DNA of 64,000 nucleotides, from contig OZ022351.1 of the NCBI GenBank assembly GCA_963989245.1, forward strand, positions 11,010,412 to 11,074,411, given 5' to 3'. Source of the DNA: Nansenia antarctica. Taxonomy: Eukaryota > Chordata > Actinopteri > Argentiniformes > Microstomatidae. The translations under genes were made by a program, and so were the position numbers. Of this stretch, positions 10,392-22,557 are shown piece by piece; the first letter of the stretch is position 1; the number at the start of each line of letters is the position of its first letter. Under the pieces are notes generated by a model. It made no database searches. It was not told where the DNA came from and saw nothing but the letters and a program-made list of their open reading frames with translations.

Positions 10392-11974
10392 CAGTGTTTC
10401 CTCCAGGAAATTTTACAATGGTGGCGGGTGGCCGTGACCGATTTTTTCCGCGTGCACGCGCATGAAACGCGCACGCGCGCTCAAAACAACGATTATTATT
10501 ATTTTTATTTTTTTTTCTAATCACAGCCAAAACTAGAGGATGGCCAAATTTTTTTTTTTATGAATATACAGAATATAAACTTGTGACTGACAGTCACATA
10601 CACACACAAAGATCATCAGCTATAATATAATACGAAGTAGGCCTACATGAGCACAAAAGCGGCTAACGTTACTGATTAACTGTTTACTGTAGTGCAGAGA
10701 GATGGTAGTCGTAGGCGGCGTATCAAATGACAAAGCTAAACGTTTAATGAAGGACATGAACGATTGTCAACAACACACTCAAGCAGTAAATAGAACAGTC
10801 TAAACAACTTGGGTACTACGGACGGAACAATAGTCTCAACCTATAGTTCCGTGCGTGAATTATGTCAACCCACCACATTACAGAAGTAAAATCACAGTCA
10901 GATGGAGCATTCGGTAAACAGCTGAGTATCAGCTGAGTTAAAGAAAACAAACTCTTACCTTTGATGAGACCCACATGAGCCCTGTTTTCCCGTACTTCTC
11001 CCGTGTGTCTCTTATTGTCCAAATGTTCCCTGAATTTTAGCTGCATGTTTTTCCAGCATGTAATTCCGTTGTCAATAAAAAAATTGTCTCCCCTTCTTTT
11101 CCCCTTGACAATACTGTGTCGTTGCTAAAGTGACGGCACATAAGAATCGTTTTTTGACTTGCTAATGTCTGCTAACGTAGCACTTGAAACTGGCGCCGTT
11201 CTCTGGACTGCAGCTGCTCCCGCGTTAGCATTAGCATCCATCTTTTCTTCTCCCTTCTCACCGTCACGAGCTCAAATGACACTTGTCGGCCGATCTAACT
11301 CTTAACACTCACTTACAGGACTTCTGACACCATGTCGTGTTATTCTATTAAACATACACGTGAGTCCTTCTGTATTTCAATGTAAGTGTCTTTATTTTAA
11401 CTCGCTCTGTAAGCTCTACAATACCGGTCTCTTGTTGTCTCGTCGTAACCTGCCCACCTGACCTGGGGGGTATTCCATCAACGTCGCTAAAGGAAAATCC
11501 TGGCTTATTTTTGATAACTCTCGCGAGACCTATCAGAATATGCCTGGATATTTGTAAGAACTCTCGCGAGATTTATCAGACTAAACCTGGATTTTCCCTT
11601 TAGCGATGTTGATGGAATACCCCCCGGATGTCACTACGGTGGCCTGTACACAATAACAATAATACCACAGTTCACATTTAGACCAATCAGGAGCCCTTGT
11701 GTCACGTCGTCAACTGAATGTCATTAATCTGATTTTGGATCAGCGGTTAGAGAGAGATGGGCGTGGATTTAGGTGCACTTTTAGTCAACATCCATTATAG
11801 CGCTGATCTAGGATCAGATATATTTTAATCAGCTAAAATGTTTTTTTTGTTTGTTTTTTTTTATTTTTGGAGAACTTTTTTTTTTTTTTTTTTTGGTGGA
11901 CTGAATCAATTCGTGGCGGAGGAAATTCCATCGTGGCGGCCCGCCACCAATAAATGCATGTAGAGGAAACACTG
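10392..11974. mobile_element. 5-bp-TSD hAT-like element, 1583 bp
   Basis: Left end CAGTGTTTCCTCCAGG; right end, reversed, CAGTGTTTCCTCTACATGCA. The flanks are tatat on both sides, uninformative in an AT run. The body matches the elements at 30056 and 56815, for example the subterminal gtggcggaggaaatt and gcccgccacc. A palindromic MITE lies inside at 11465-11625. No transposase frame is seen. Confidence 0.8.
11465..11625. mobile_element. Palindromic MITE, 161 bp
   Basis: Arms ggggggtattccatcaacgt and, at the far end, the inverse gatgttgatggaatacccccc, continuing through aaaggaaaatcc and ggattttccctttag. The centre has two copies of aactctcgcgaga. I could not define a target duplication. Confidence 0.7.
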
Positions 11975-11996
11975 TATATATATATATATATATATA

Positions 11997-12421
11997 TGTG
12001 ACGGCCCTGGCCCCATATTGTGTCCTGGCCTGTAATAACATCTGTTTCCCTGAGAGTACTCCTGCTGGACAGGGTTACTAATCAGTGGAATGCAGGTCAG
12101 CTGGTGGACAGCTGATTGTGCCCCACCTGGTTCCAGGATCCAGGGCATAAAAGATCCATGCAGGCCTCAGTATTGAGGCCCCCTTCTGAGCACCATTATT
12201 CTCTATTCTATTTTGTTTGTTCCTTGTTTCACACCATGCAACACTCACCTCACCACTTTCCACTACACTCACATTACACCACTGATTTACTGACTACCAC
12301 ACCTCATCTTATTATTGTTATATAGGCCTCATTTAGTTTATAATAAACATTTTCTTATCATTACTTTAAGATCATGTGTGTGTCTCCCGTTTTTGTCATG
12401 GTCATGAGCCTGGCCGTGACA
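11997..12421 (+). mobile_element. Solo LTR, 425 bp
   Basis: Begins TGTGACGGCC and ends GGCCGTGACA, the TG..CA layout. It holds a TATA-like cataaaaga at 12146-12154 and AATAAA at 12342-12347, in the order expected for an LTR promoter and polyadenylation site. Flanks are AT-rich, so the target duplication is not clear. Copy B lacks it. No internal retroelement sequence is attached. Confidence 0.72.
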
Positions 12422-12551
12422 TTATATACATATATGGACCTATATAGCTTGGCTACTGTTTTCCACTTCTAGTAAAAAAAAAATATAATAATAATGTTTT
12501 GATTAAATTTCTTCACTCTTGTTTTAATATTTTGATCATCTTTATTCGTAG

Positions 12552-12722
12552 GATTCCCTGCACTGTGAACTCCCCATCTGGGCAATGATGGATGCTTCTG
12601 CTTGTTCTGGTCATGACGACATGCTACGTCCAGTGTGGGAAGAAACTAAACATGGAGGATATTGTGAAAATACGGCAGCGAATTAGAAAAGGAGGACAAC
12701 ACCATTGTGGTACAACTGATCA
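12552..12722 (+). pseudogene. Zinc-finger gene A, first coding exon, broken
   Basis: Counterpart of gene C exon 60956-60373, with the acceptor tttattcgtag and the donor gtaagtcat intact. The ATG at 12585 gives MDASACSGHDD, but about 400 bases of the middle of the exon are missing. A further loss of cgccagtg (8 bp) after gacatg shifts the frame, and a stop (tag) follows about 34 codons after the start. The 3' part that in gene C encodes CYVQCGKKLNMEDIVKIRQQ is present but out of frame. The large deletion is shared with copy B. Gene A could still be translated from the ATG of its second exon. Confidence 0.7.
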
Positions 12723-12774
12723 GTAAGTCATACACAAGCTGTGAGTCCTGTCCACAAGTAGCCTATTGTGTTCA

Positions 12775-12965
12775 CAGGGTTCGACAGTAACGCTTGTCCG
12801 GAGCAAGTAAAACATTTGCCGGGTTTGTTTGCGCGAGCCCGATGACGCTGCTGGATCCTGGATACTTTTAACTGTGTGCAGGAAGAACAACAGACGGCAT
12901 AATAATAATATCTTTACTCCACGATCATCTAGTCTGGTCTGGCAGAGCGTTACTGTCGAACCCTG
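12775..12965. mobile_element. MITE with CAGGGTTCGACAGT ends and 5-bp TSD (copy A)
   Basis: Ends CAGGGTTCGACAGTAACGCT and its inverse. Duplication gttca at 12770-12774 and 12966-12970. Copy C (about 60.33 kb) has the empty site attgtgttcaataattc. It is a 191-bp deletion form of the 279-bp copy at 40711. Confidence 0.9.
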
Positions 12966-13469
12966 GTTCAATAATTCACCATAGGGTGCCAGGTGTAAAG
13001 TATGCTAATGGTGGTCATTGAATTGATATGATGAATTATACTGCCAGGTGCATAACTATAATCTTAGCCAAGTCATTGTATTCGCTCAGTACATTTCAGC
13101 AGCAGCTAAACAGTTTGTAATTAAAGGGCAGAACTATAAGCACATCTAATAGATGAATGTCATGTATGATAACACAGCAAGCTAGCTTGAAAGGGAGCTG
13201 CCAGTCAAGCGTGCAAAGTCCATGCCCATATAGCCCTCTGTCTGACCAGGAAGTTGAGCCTAACTAGAAGATTATTGTCATTTCTTCTTGGACACAAAAT
13301 ACAATTGGAACCGTTTAATGTCTATTTTAATTACAAAGAAATGCAATCAGTAATCCATAGATTATTGCATTTGCAGGACATGTCCTGTCAGTCTAGATGG
13401 GCTTTCAGTGAACTGGTTGGCTGTCATTTATAATTGACTCTGCACTGTTTGTGCCTCCATTGTTTCTAG

Positions 13470-13798
13470 CTGCAGGTCCTCTTCAGCTCATGTAACCATG
13501 TATGAACCAGAGTCCACAGAGTCCCCCGGATGTGACTGTGGTTTTCCAGCCCTGAAAATCACATGGTGGGGTCCAGAGATGGTGGCAGTGAAGCTGGAGG
13601 AAGAAGATGTAGAGGAGAATGGTGTGATGGTGAAAGAAGAAGTGGAGGAGAAGAGAGTGATGGTGAAAGAAGAAGATGGAGGTGCAGCTGTAATGCAGAA
13701 GGGTGTGATGGTGAAAGAAGAAGATGGAGGAGAAGAAATGAGGGAGGAGGGAGTGATGGTGAAAGAAGAGGGCGAAGTGGAGATTGAAGACACGGATG
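13470..13798 (+). CDS. Zinc-finger gene A, second coding exon (acidic psi-K-x-E repeat exon)
   Basis: Acceptor tttctag before 13470 and donor gtaagt after 13798. The frame is open across the exon, with an ATG at 13498. That start gives MYEPESTESPG, then ALKITWWGPE and five tandem acidic repeats of the VMVKEE type (VKLE, then VKEE four times). Each contains the psi-K-x-E consensus for SUMO conjugation. The exon ends in GAT G, phase 1, which fits the finger exon at 31672. This N-terminal part is not KRAB and I do not see a standard FiNZ domain. A regulatory (repressor-tethering) role is inferred. The 17.9-kb intron that follows is filled with transposons. Because the preceding coding exon is broken, the ATG at 13498 is the best surviving start. 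Confidence 0.8.
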
Positions 13799-13860
13799 GT
13801 AAGTCTTTGTTGTATAGTGGTGAGGGTCATTGCACAGCTATAAAATCAATGCTGCCAGTG

Positions 13861-14760
13861 GCAAGGCAAGTTTATTTGTATGGCACATTTCATACAACAG
13901 GGGCAATTCAAAGTGCTTTACATACATTATTTAAAAAGTACAGCAAGAGGAGCATAGCAAGAAAATAAAAATGACTGAATAAAAGCAAATATAAGAGGTA
14001 AATAGATAAAACATTTAATAAGACAATAGTTCATGGATAAAAGACATTGATAGAAGTGTTTAATCATAACTGCTGCAAAACATGAAGGTTTTCAGCCTAG
14101 ATTTAAATATGTTTAGGGTTTGCGCCTGTTGATTTTCGCCTGTTGAGTTTGTTCCAGGAGCATGCAGCAGTGTGACTGAAAGCTGCTGCACCGTGTTTTG
14201 TTTTTACTCTTGGAATTATTAGCTGATTAGTCTCAGCTGACCTTAGGAGCCTTGCGGGAATATAGGGTGAGAGGAGATCTGATATGTATTTTGGTCCAAG
14301 ACCATTTTCTGTGAGAGACTGGTAGCTAGTGTTGGGATCTCAGGATTTGTGTAAGGTGTTCAAACGTATTAATTTTTGTTAGGACCCTAGCAGTTGCGTT
14401 TTGGATGAGCTGCAGCTTACGAACAGCCCCTTTAGATAGGCCTGTTAGTAGACCATTACAATAATCAAGTCTACTCGAAACAAATGCATGGTTTAGTTTT
14501 TTTTCAAGGTATTATTTGGACATGAAACTTCTCATTCTTGTTATGTTTTTCAGGTGATAGTAGGCTGATTTAGTTATCGAGTTCATGTGGCTGTTGAAGT
14601 TTAGAGTCTAGAATTACACTAAGATTTCTGACCTGTTTTTTAGTTTAGAGAGAGAATCAAGTTTTGCACTGACTTTCGATCTTTTGTCAGGTTTACCGAA
14701 TACAATTATCTCTGTTTTGTCCTTGTTTAATGAAGAATGGACAGACTCTCACATGTTCAT
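13861..14760 (-). mobile_element. L2/Maui-like LINE fragment (copy A)
   Basis: The 3' end on the minus strand is marked on the plus strand by gcaaggcaagtttatttg and ggcaattcaaagtgctttac. Further in, the minus strand encodes decayed RT C-terminal sequence, including the region that reads HITPILRSLHWLPVSHRKW in copy C. The same insertion is in all three paralogous copies, so it predates the duplication. Confidence 0.8.
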
Positions 14761-15132
14761 TCTTCCCACGGGCAGTTCAGTTTAAACCCTGTATGTCTGA
14801 TATGTTTGGAGACCATGGCGATTATTAAAAGCGGCAATGTAAAGCGTTACGAGACTAAACCCATCTTTTGAGCAGAAACATACACACTCAAATCTGAACC
14901 GAGGACAGAGAAAATACACGATACAGAGCCCAATATGATCGATCCACCAGAATTCAAACACATTCATTCACTGCCCAACAACGTGCTAATGAATGTTCCC
15001 TTAAAGTTGCTTGCATTTTGCGTCAACATAAAACACATTTACTGACGGTCAAGGAGTGCATGAGTGGTAGCTGAAACCTTCCTTGAGGGGAAACAAAAAT
15101 AAGAGTTTTTTGAAAAGATCAAGCAGATACCG
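14761..15132 (+). other. Shared intron segment, no gene
   Basis: Matches 42765-43140 (B) and, inverted, 58150-58350 plus 56690-56815 (C). It has no supported frame. The point near 14963 (cattcattcactgccc) is where copy C received the 56815-58148 element. Confidence 0.7.
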
Positions 15133-15536
15133 ATGTACCTATTTTTTTATTTAACCTTTATTTATACAGGTAAAAAACACATTGAGCCCCAAGGGCTCAT
15201 TTTCAAGTGTGACCTGTTCACAGGCATACAACAACAACAACATCCACCACAAACAAATACAATACAAAACCTGGCCTACATAGTATAAAACTAAACTAAA
15301 ACTACATAGTCTAAAACTAAAACTAGTCTAAAACAGTCTAAGATAATCTAAACTTTCAGTCAATATAGTCTAAAACTAAACTAAAACTACATAGTCTAAA
15401 ACTAGTCTAAAACAGTCTAAGATAATCTAAAACTAAACTAAAACTACAAAACCTAAAACTAGACAGCTAAAGAGCTAGGGACAGGGAGGGGTCAGTAATG
15501 GGCAAAAGGGAGGGTCAACTTAATTGCAGTGTGGGC

Positions 15537-16809
15537 CAGGGTTTCCGTTAGAAAAAATTGGCGCCGGTCATCGTGTCCGGGAAGATTTCAATTTACCGGA
15601 CAAACGTGAGATATTCCGGTCATCATATTAAAATATAATATAGCTGTTTGTCGCGGTGATTACTGTTGTGTAGCCTATACAGTATATCGAGGGCCGAAGA
15701 ACATAACCTCCTATCTGAAAAATTCTGTAAGATTTTAAATTTGTTTCTTTAATTGAATTTAATTTTTATTTTAATTTTAATTTTAATTTTAAGATTTTAA
15801 ACATTTTTGCAGATAGGAGGTTATGTTCTTCGGCCCTCGATATGCCATTTAATGTCTATTTCTCATCCGATACGATTTGATGCGAGCTATATAATAAATA
15901 TAATAATATAGGTTTTCATGATTCGCATGCGCGCTATGCCATATGTCCAGCGCTGAACGCGTGCCACACTGGGAACTGAACAGACTGCATCGATCAATGA
16001 ACGGACTCCACATTACGTTAACTGAAGTCTGTTAAATTGTTTGGGATTAATGTGAGTTTTCTATTTTCTCTTTCCAGTTTTACCCTTTTTTATCAATAAA
16101 ACAACGTCATTTCTATAACCAGGTCTCGCTGGTTGGAAAGGCATTTAGTTTCGCTGCCTGTCAAATCATACTTAATCGGACTCGGGAGTATGACAATGAG
16201 GAGAACATAACTGTTTATTGAGAAACAATTGATAGGCAGGCTGGGATACGTATATAAAGAAATACCACAATGTCTAGATGTATAACATTTTATTGAAAAG
16301 TGCAACATTCTCATATTCGTTGCTCCTCTCGTGAATCCGTTATTCCTCCCCGATTTTTTGCACGGTGAGCAGAACATTTTTCCTTCCCCATTTAAACGCT
16401 AGGCAGGCTATTACCGCTGTTTCGCGGAGTCATCATCATGCCGGCGTCAAATCATATAATAATAAAAGAAATATATAGCCTGTAGTATATTGCTATGTTT
16501 AGCATAGATCTGGGATTGATTGCTATTGCCTCCGTAGCATTACTCCGTAGCCGATGAACGTTGAGCTCCAGAGACCAGAGTATTATTAATATAAAGTGTA
16601 TCTTGTAAGTTAGAGAACAACAAGACACAACATAGCCTATATATTCGTCTTTTTTAATATAGAAGGAATCAGAATGTGACAATTAAACTTTAGCGAATTG
16701 TATTCAAAATGTTTTCACCGGACATTATGACCGAAGAGGTTTAAATATGTCGGACTTCAACAGATTTTACCGGACAAAGACCGGTAATTACCGGTTAACG
16801 GAAACCCTG
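15537..16809. mobile_element. hAT element, CAGGGTTTCCGTTA family
   Basis: Ends CAGGGTTTCCGTTA and taacggaaaccctg. Perfect 8-bp duplication gtgtgggc at 15529-15536 and 16810-16817. The same insertion at the same site is in copy C (53721-56241), so it predates the duplication. No transposase is seen. Confidence 0.93.
15687..15840. mobile_element. Hairpin MITE, 154 bp
   Basis: Near-perfect inverted arms of about 30 bp, starting tcgagggccgaagaacataa, around an AT-rich core. The empty site in copy C (tatacagtatatgcc) fits a TA duplication (or atat). It is found only in copy A, so it arrived after the duplication. TA and the small size suggest a Tc1/mariner-type MITE. Confidence 0.82.
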
Positions 16810-18249
16810 GTGTGGGCACTGCGACACCATACTGGGGCGCAGTATTCACTAGTTGAATAAACGAGGGCTAGGGCTGCCGTGCGCAAGGTCCTTGGGTCCT
16901 TGGGATTTGTAAATGAAAATATACCAGTGAAGGGTTCGGCGGATAGAGAGAGATGACCAGTTAACCAGAGAGTATAGCACACAGTGATGCATAAGGGGTT
17001 TACAGCCTTTATCTGTACACCAGGGTTTCCGTTAGAAAAAATTGGTGCCGGTCAACGTGTCCGGGATGATTTCAATGTGTCGGACAAACGGGAGAAATTC
17101 CGGTCATCATATTAGAATATAATAGGTGTTTGTCGCGGTGATTAGCTGTTGTGTAGCCTATATAGGCCTATGCCATTTAATGTCTATTTCTCATCCGATA
17201 CGATTAGATCGCGAACTGTATAATAATATAGGCTTTCATGATTCGCATGCGCTACTATGGCATAATATGTCCAGGGCTGCACGCGCGCCACACTGGGCAG
17301 CCTAGTCACCTTTGCTACTTTGAATTACGACTGTAGGCTACTTTAAGATGTTTATTTCAATTGCATTAATGGGATTTGAGTATGTAATTGGTAATTTTAA
17401 GTATGCCTAGTTTAGCTTTTGATGGCTATTTGAACGGACTGCATCGATCGATCAATGAACGGACTCCACATTACGTTAACTGAAGTGTGTTAAATAGTTT
17501 CACGACAGTACGTTTTTTATATTCTCTTTCCAGTTTTACCATTTTTATCAATAAAACAACGTCAATTCTATAACCACGTCTCGCTGATTGGGAAGGCATT
17601 AAGTCTAGCTGCCTGTCAAATCATACTTACTCGGACTCGGGAGTATGAGAATGAGGAGGATGTATCGGGGGGGATACACACCCGTGGACTACTTCAACTT
17701 AGTGGCACAAATTCAACTCTAACACTATAGATAGACTAAATTGAACTTAAATGATGGACACCGACTGAATAACTGAGTGGGGGGAAGACAGGTCTCAAAT
17801 GTGGAACAATTATAACATTTAATACATAAAGATAAAACATACACAAATATATAACATTGATATCCCTAAACTCAAATGTAGTGTGGTATTGTCAACCTAA
17901 TCTAATCAATCCTAATCTAATGGTACCAGTAGCTAGGGGTGGGACGATTAGAAAATGTCATGTCACGATTATCGTGGGCAAAATAATCGCGATCCACGAT
18001 ATTATCGCGAGAATTAAAAAAAAAAAAAAAAAAAAAATCTTAAATAAGGTAATGATAAATTATAAGGTATCACTGCATAAATAAAGGAAAAAAATACTGT
18101 CAAACAAAACTTGAACACTGACACTTTTCTGTCATCAAACTGAGTGCTAGCCTTGTGGCTTAGAGACTTGAAAGCTTCAAGATAGGTTAAAGTGCAAATG
18201 TGAGAAATCTCAATTATATTACTATTTATTTATAACATACGATTATGAC

Positions 18250-19219
18250 ATCCTCCCTCTCGCCAGTTTGGGGCAACATAGACTTCTCCCCTGGTGCCAC
18301 GGATAGGGGTTTCAAGCGGTGGGACAGCAAAGGGATGATTACTATCAGACATTTATATGATACGGAAATACTACTTTCATTTGACCAATTATGTAAGAAA
18401 TATGACCTACCACGAAATGAGTTTTTCAGATACCTTCAGATACAAAGTTTTTTAAATAGCCAAAAAGACACTGGCCTCTGTCACCAACCCTCTCCGCTGG
18501 AGGAGATAGTCTCTGCTGGAAAGACGAGAGGCATTCTGGGGCTTGGGTATAGAGCACTTTCGAAATATGATAAAGGCAAACCTGCATTTACGCCCAAAGA
18601 CTGGAATAATGACCTGAACATTAATACTGATGAAGCAACTTGGTCACTAATATGGCAATCGGCAAACGACATCTCAATCTGTAATAGGACGAAGGAAACG
18701 CAATTTAGACTACTACAACGTTTGCAGATTACTCCCCAACTTAGACATAAAATGGATCATAACAAATCGGAAATGTGTACAAAGTGTATTACCGAGGTTG
18801 GGAGCTTTGTTCATTGTGTTTGGACTTGTAGATATATAGATGATTACTGGAAAGGTATAGTGGATCAAATTCATCTAATTCTAGATGTTACATTGGATAA
18901 GGACCCCATGTGTCTATTGTTTGGGTTCCCCGACAAACAACTTAAAAGTATGCATTCCAAAAGACTTCTGTGTATCCTCACTTTTTGTGCAAGGAAAAAT
19001 ATATTGCTGAAATGGATAGACTGCAAACCTCCTACAATAGCTGGATGGCACAAGGTAATTTTTGATATGATTCCTATGGAATATCTGACATATAGGTCTA
19101 AGTGTAAGATAAAGACATTCTATAAGATTTGGTCTCCGTTCTTAGATTATATTGGTACCAGACTGGCTGCCATTGTAATGAAAGGTTTGGTGGACACTCA
19201 AGAAAGTACACAAGACTAA
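18250..19219 (+). pseudogene. L1 ORF2 C-terminal fragment
   Basis: About 320 open codons ending at 19219. The C-terminal zinc-knuckle-like motif CTKCITEVGSFVHCVWTC lies at residues 178-195, and the tail KCKIKTFYKIWSPFLDYI near residue 285 matches fish L1 ORF2 ends. The reverse transcriptase and endonuclease are missing because the copy is 5' truncated. The first ATG in this frame (18245) belongs to the target-site sequence and is not a native start. The frame is intact, so the insertion is not old. Confidence 0.8.
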
Positions 19220-19738
19220 TGTGTAACAGATCTACAATGTATGGGTCACAATATTATTTACTGTGCTGGTGTTGTGCTGCCGCTGTGTTTAGGACTGTAA
19301 GACATGGATGCTGTCTCCGATGGGGGTGATCCCCCCATATATTATGGCATTTGTTGTGTCATTTTCTTTTCTGTTTATTTCTGATATGTGACATGGCCTC
19401 CTCCCCCCCCCTGTTTTTTTGTTTTTGTTTTGTTTTTAAACATTTTCTGTTTATGGATAATGTACTGCATAACAAAGTGCAAAACTAGTTTTCTACTATT
19501 AATGGGACAATAACCTCCCCCACGGATACTAGTTGTTGTTGTTATGTCCTGTTGTGTACATGTCTCTGTGGAACACTGTGAAATATTAACCCAAAAAAAA
19601 AACGCATAGGTCACATACATTAATACATACAATAAAAACAGACAGACAAAGCAGTGTTTATAAAATGTAGTGCCTATTTAAAAAGTCCAGTCATTTAAAA
19701 ATAATAATTCACACAAAAAAAAAAAAAAAAAAAAAAAA
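18250..19738 (+). mobile_element. L1-type LINE, 5' truncated, with poly(A)
   Basis: Poly(A) at about 19714-19738 followed by acgattatgac, which also precedes the insertion (18239-18249). This 11-bp target duplication plus an A-tail is the hallmark of target-primed insertion. The coding part is the ORF2 C-terminus. Confidence 0.9.
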
Positions 19739-20491
19739 ACGATTATGACGATTATTCAACTAATTAAAATTCTCCACGATAAAGTTATCGCGGGTGTTTT
19801 TATCGCGATTAACGATAAACACGATAATCGTCCCATCCCTACCAGTAGCCCAGGTTGTCGATAGTAGCGCACTACTCCCGTAGTACTTCTCCCGACTCAG
19901 GGCTGGAACGGGCACGGCAGGCTCAATCAATGAACGGGGTTGAGATGGCCGCTAGCGTCCTTTACTAGCTGCATCTCACGGCCCTCGGTGGTCATTCACT
20001 GTGCTCTAGCTGTCTAGCACATCCAAAACACGCAGAACAATAACCTTGACTCCGGTCACTGCAGTGGTTTTATTTAGACTAGATCAAACTAAATTAACTG
20101 ACTAAACTACTCGCGCCGTTGAGAGACAGGGTTGCCAGATGGGGCGGGTTACCGCCGAATGGGCTACTGGGTTTAGCGGTTATTTAGCGGACTAGTTAGG
20201 CTGTAAATTGTCAATCCCATCTGGCAACCCTGCCGCTGTTTGTTCATCGCGTAGGCTAGTCTACACATTAATAATAAAAGAAAACATATAGCCTATATAT
20301 TTGTCTTTTTTAATGTAGAAGGAATCAGAATATGTGACAAATTAATTTTAGCAAATTGTATTCAAATTGTGCTTAGAGGGAATTATTTTCACCGGACATT
20401 ATGACCGAAGAGGTTTAAATATGTCGGACTTCAACAGATTTTATCGGACAAAGACCGGTAATTACCGGTTAACGGAAACCCAGCTGTACAC

Positions 20492-20757
20492 CTATGTAAC
20501 TACTGATACCTACGTCAGCATCATCAGCCACAAGGGAAACCGAAATATTAACCCAGGACATGCTAGCAAAACAGAAGAGAAAGGGAAACTGAAGCTACAC
20601 TTTATATTTCGTTTTTTAATTTATTTTTCAAAAATTAAGCACTTTATTTTAAGATGCACATTTTTCAAAAGCTCTGTTATGTAACTTTACATTTAAATGC
20701 AGCCTTTATTTTACATGAGAAAATAACATGTATTAGTACTTATAATCTCTCCACTTC
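20492..20757 (+). other. Shared intron segment, no gene
   Basis: Matches 43150-43384 (B) and, inverted, 53240-53480 (C). Recognised by tacctacgtcagcatcatca. No supported frame. Confidence 0.7.
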
Positions 20758-22557
20758 GGAGGTGAACGGAGGTAACCACAACACAAACACCACTCTCTCC
20801 AGCTCTCAGCAGCCTCACCCTCACAGAGCATGAAGTGAGACGCGTGCTGAAGGCGGTGGAACCCAGGAAAGCCTCGGGGCCGGATGGCGTCCTGGGACGG
20901 GTGCTGAGGGACTGCGCCGACCAGCTGGCCGGGGTTTTCACCAACATCTTCAACCAGTCCCTGTCCCAGGCCACCATCCCACCCTGCCTGAAAACCTCAA
21001 CTATCATCCCAGTCCCGAAGAAAAGCACGGTGAGCTGCCTAAACGACTACCGCCCGGTGGCACTCACACCAATCATCATGAAGTGCTTCGAGAAACTAGT
21101 CCGGGCCCACATACTCACACGCCTCCCTGGATCCATACCAGTTCGCCTACAGAGCCCACAGGTCCACAGAGGACGCCATCGCGACGACTCTCCACGCCAC
21201 TCTATCCCACCTGGAGAGGGGAAACAGCTACGCGAGACTGCTCTTTGTGGACTTCAGCTCCGCCTTCAACACCATCCTTCCAGACAGGCTAGTGACCAAA
21301 CTACTAGACCTGGGTCTATCACACTCTATATGTGCATGGATCAAGGACTTCCTCACCGACCGCCCCCAGAGGGTGCGGGTGGGCCCCCACACCTCCACAG
21401 CCCTCAGACTCAGCACTGGGTCCCCCCAGGGCTGCGTGCTAAGCCCCATCCTCTACAACCTCTACACCTACGACTTCACCCCCGTCCACCCCAGCAACTC
21501 CATCGTAAAGTTTGCAGACGACACCACCGTGGTGGGATGCATCTCGGGGGGGGACGAGGCGGCGTACAGGGATGAGGTAGAGCAACTGAGCAAGCTGTGC
21601 AAGGTTAACAACCTGCTGCTGAACAAGTCAAAGACCCAGGAAATCATCGTAGACTTCAGGAGGAAAAAGTCAGAGATCCAGCCCCTGCTCATCGACGGAG
21701 AGAGCGTGGAGAGAGTCTCAACCCTCCGATTCCTGGGGATGCACATGCGGGATGACCTGACCTGGAAGGACAACACAAAAGCCACCATCAAGAAGGCACA
21801 ACAGCGGCTATACATCCTGAGAGTCCTCAGGAAGGAACACAGCAAGCAGGAGATACTGGTGACCTTCTACCGCGGCGCAGTGGAGAGCATCCTCACCTAC
21901 GGCATCTGCAACTGGTTCTCCAGCTGCACAACCGCGGAGAGAAATGCGCTACAGAGAGTCGTGAGAACAGCACAGAAGATCACCGGCGCCCCCCTCCCCT
22001 CTCTGGAAGTGCTGTACAACACACGCTGTCTCAGGAAGGCCTCGAAGATCTCCAGGGACCCGACCCACCCTGGGTACGAACACTTTACCAGGCTGCCCTC
22101 GAAAAGGCGGTTCAGGACCTTGGCCGCAAGGACAAACAGACTGAAGAACAGCTTCTACCACAGGGCCGTCCAGGCCCTGAACACAGCAAAGACCTAGGTT
22201 CTGGGCCCTGGACAGTCTGGACGGATTGATGGCAGCTGCTGGACTGAAAAAATCAGGTGTAGTGCTGAGGCACAAATATGTACATTTCAAGCCTGCAAAC
22301 TGCGACACTTTAAATAAATGTGCAATAACACTATTGTGCAATATGACAACCCTAGTCGTCTATCTGTACAGTATAGTATAGTGGATAGTGTACATAGCCT
22401 TTATTTATGTAAACCAGCTCCTTCCCTTCTTGTGATTTTTTTTTTTAAAGTTTTTTTTTTTTTTTTTCCTAACACCAGGGGAGCCACCCCTCCTAAATTT
22501 CGTTGTTTGGTACCTGTACTGTAGCAATGACAATAAAGACCATTCATTCATTCATTC
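20758..22557 (+). mobile_element. L2/CR1-group LINE, family 1, 5' truncated
   Basis: Plus-strand copy with 3' tail caataaagaccattcattca ending at 22557. The empty site tctccacttcaaagtgaaaa is seen, inverted, at 53.25 kb. It belongs to the same family as 5276-7670. Confidence 0.88.
20835..22197 (+). pseudogene. LINE reverse transcriptase, frameshifted
   Basis: The 5' part (20835 to about 21125) reads RRVLKAVEPRKASGPDGV through KCFEKLVRAHILTRLP. A short deletion near 21127, relative to the copy at 6441-7658, throws the frame. RT resumes in a second frame from about 21247 (DFSSAFNTILP) through the catalytic FADD near 21520 to the stop at 22197. It cannot give one RT protein as it stands. It begins further upstream in the RT than the 6441-7658 copy and also lacks the endonuclease. 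Confidence 0.85.

Larger units (their letters stand above)
15133..17020 (-). mobile_element. LINE fragment (3' part), split by a hAT
   Basis: On the minus strand the RT thumb-like motif LRTAALALVYSTSEYCAPVW is read at about 16930-16830, followed, after the hAT at 15537-16809, by a 3' UTR ending in aaataaaggttaaat at about 15140. Copy C carries the same fragment; copy B lacks it. The clade is uncertain. Confidence 0.65.
17934..19841. mobile_element. hAT element nested in a hAT, carrying an L1
   Basis: Ends TAGGGGTGGGACGATTA and taatcgtcccatcccta. Eight-bp duplication ccagtagc at 17926-17933 and 19842-19849. Subterminal sequence is rich in atcgcgat/cacgat words. Apart from the L1 it has no coding sequence. 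Confidence 0.92.
17021..20483. mobile_element. hAT element, second CAGGGTTTCCGTTA copy, with nested insertions
   Basis: Left end CAGGGTTTCCGTTA; right end taacggaaacccag, with one changed base. Eight-bp duplication ctgtacac at 17013-17020 and 20484-20491. The body matches the element at 15537. It has been split by a second hAT (17934-19841). Absent from copy C, where gtgtacagataaagg is uninterrupted. Confidence 0.9.

Noticed and set aside
10338..10520. Poly-Tyr and poly-Asn frames
   Set aside because: Readings of the (att)n tail of a LINE.
13483..13830. Minus-strand His/Phe/Ser-rich frames opposite exon 2 (also 41530-41835 and plus 59534-59887)
   Set aside because: Antisense of the gtgatggtgaaagaagaa codon repeat.
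21949..22341. Antisense frame in the LINE at 20758 (also 39600-39992)
   Set aside because: The same peptide arises opposite the RT C-terminus in two LINE copies, so it is a shadow.
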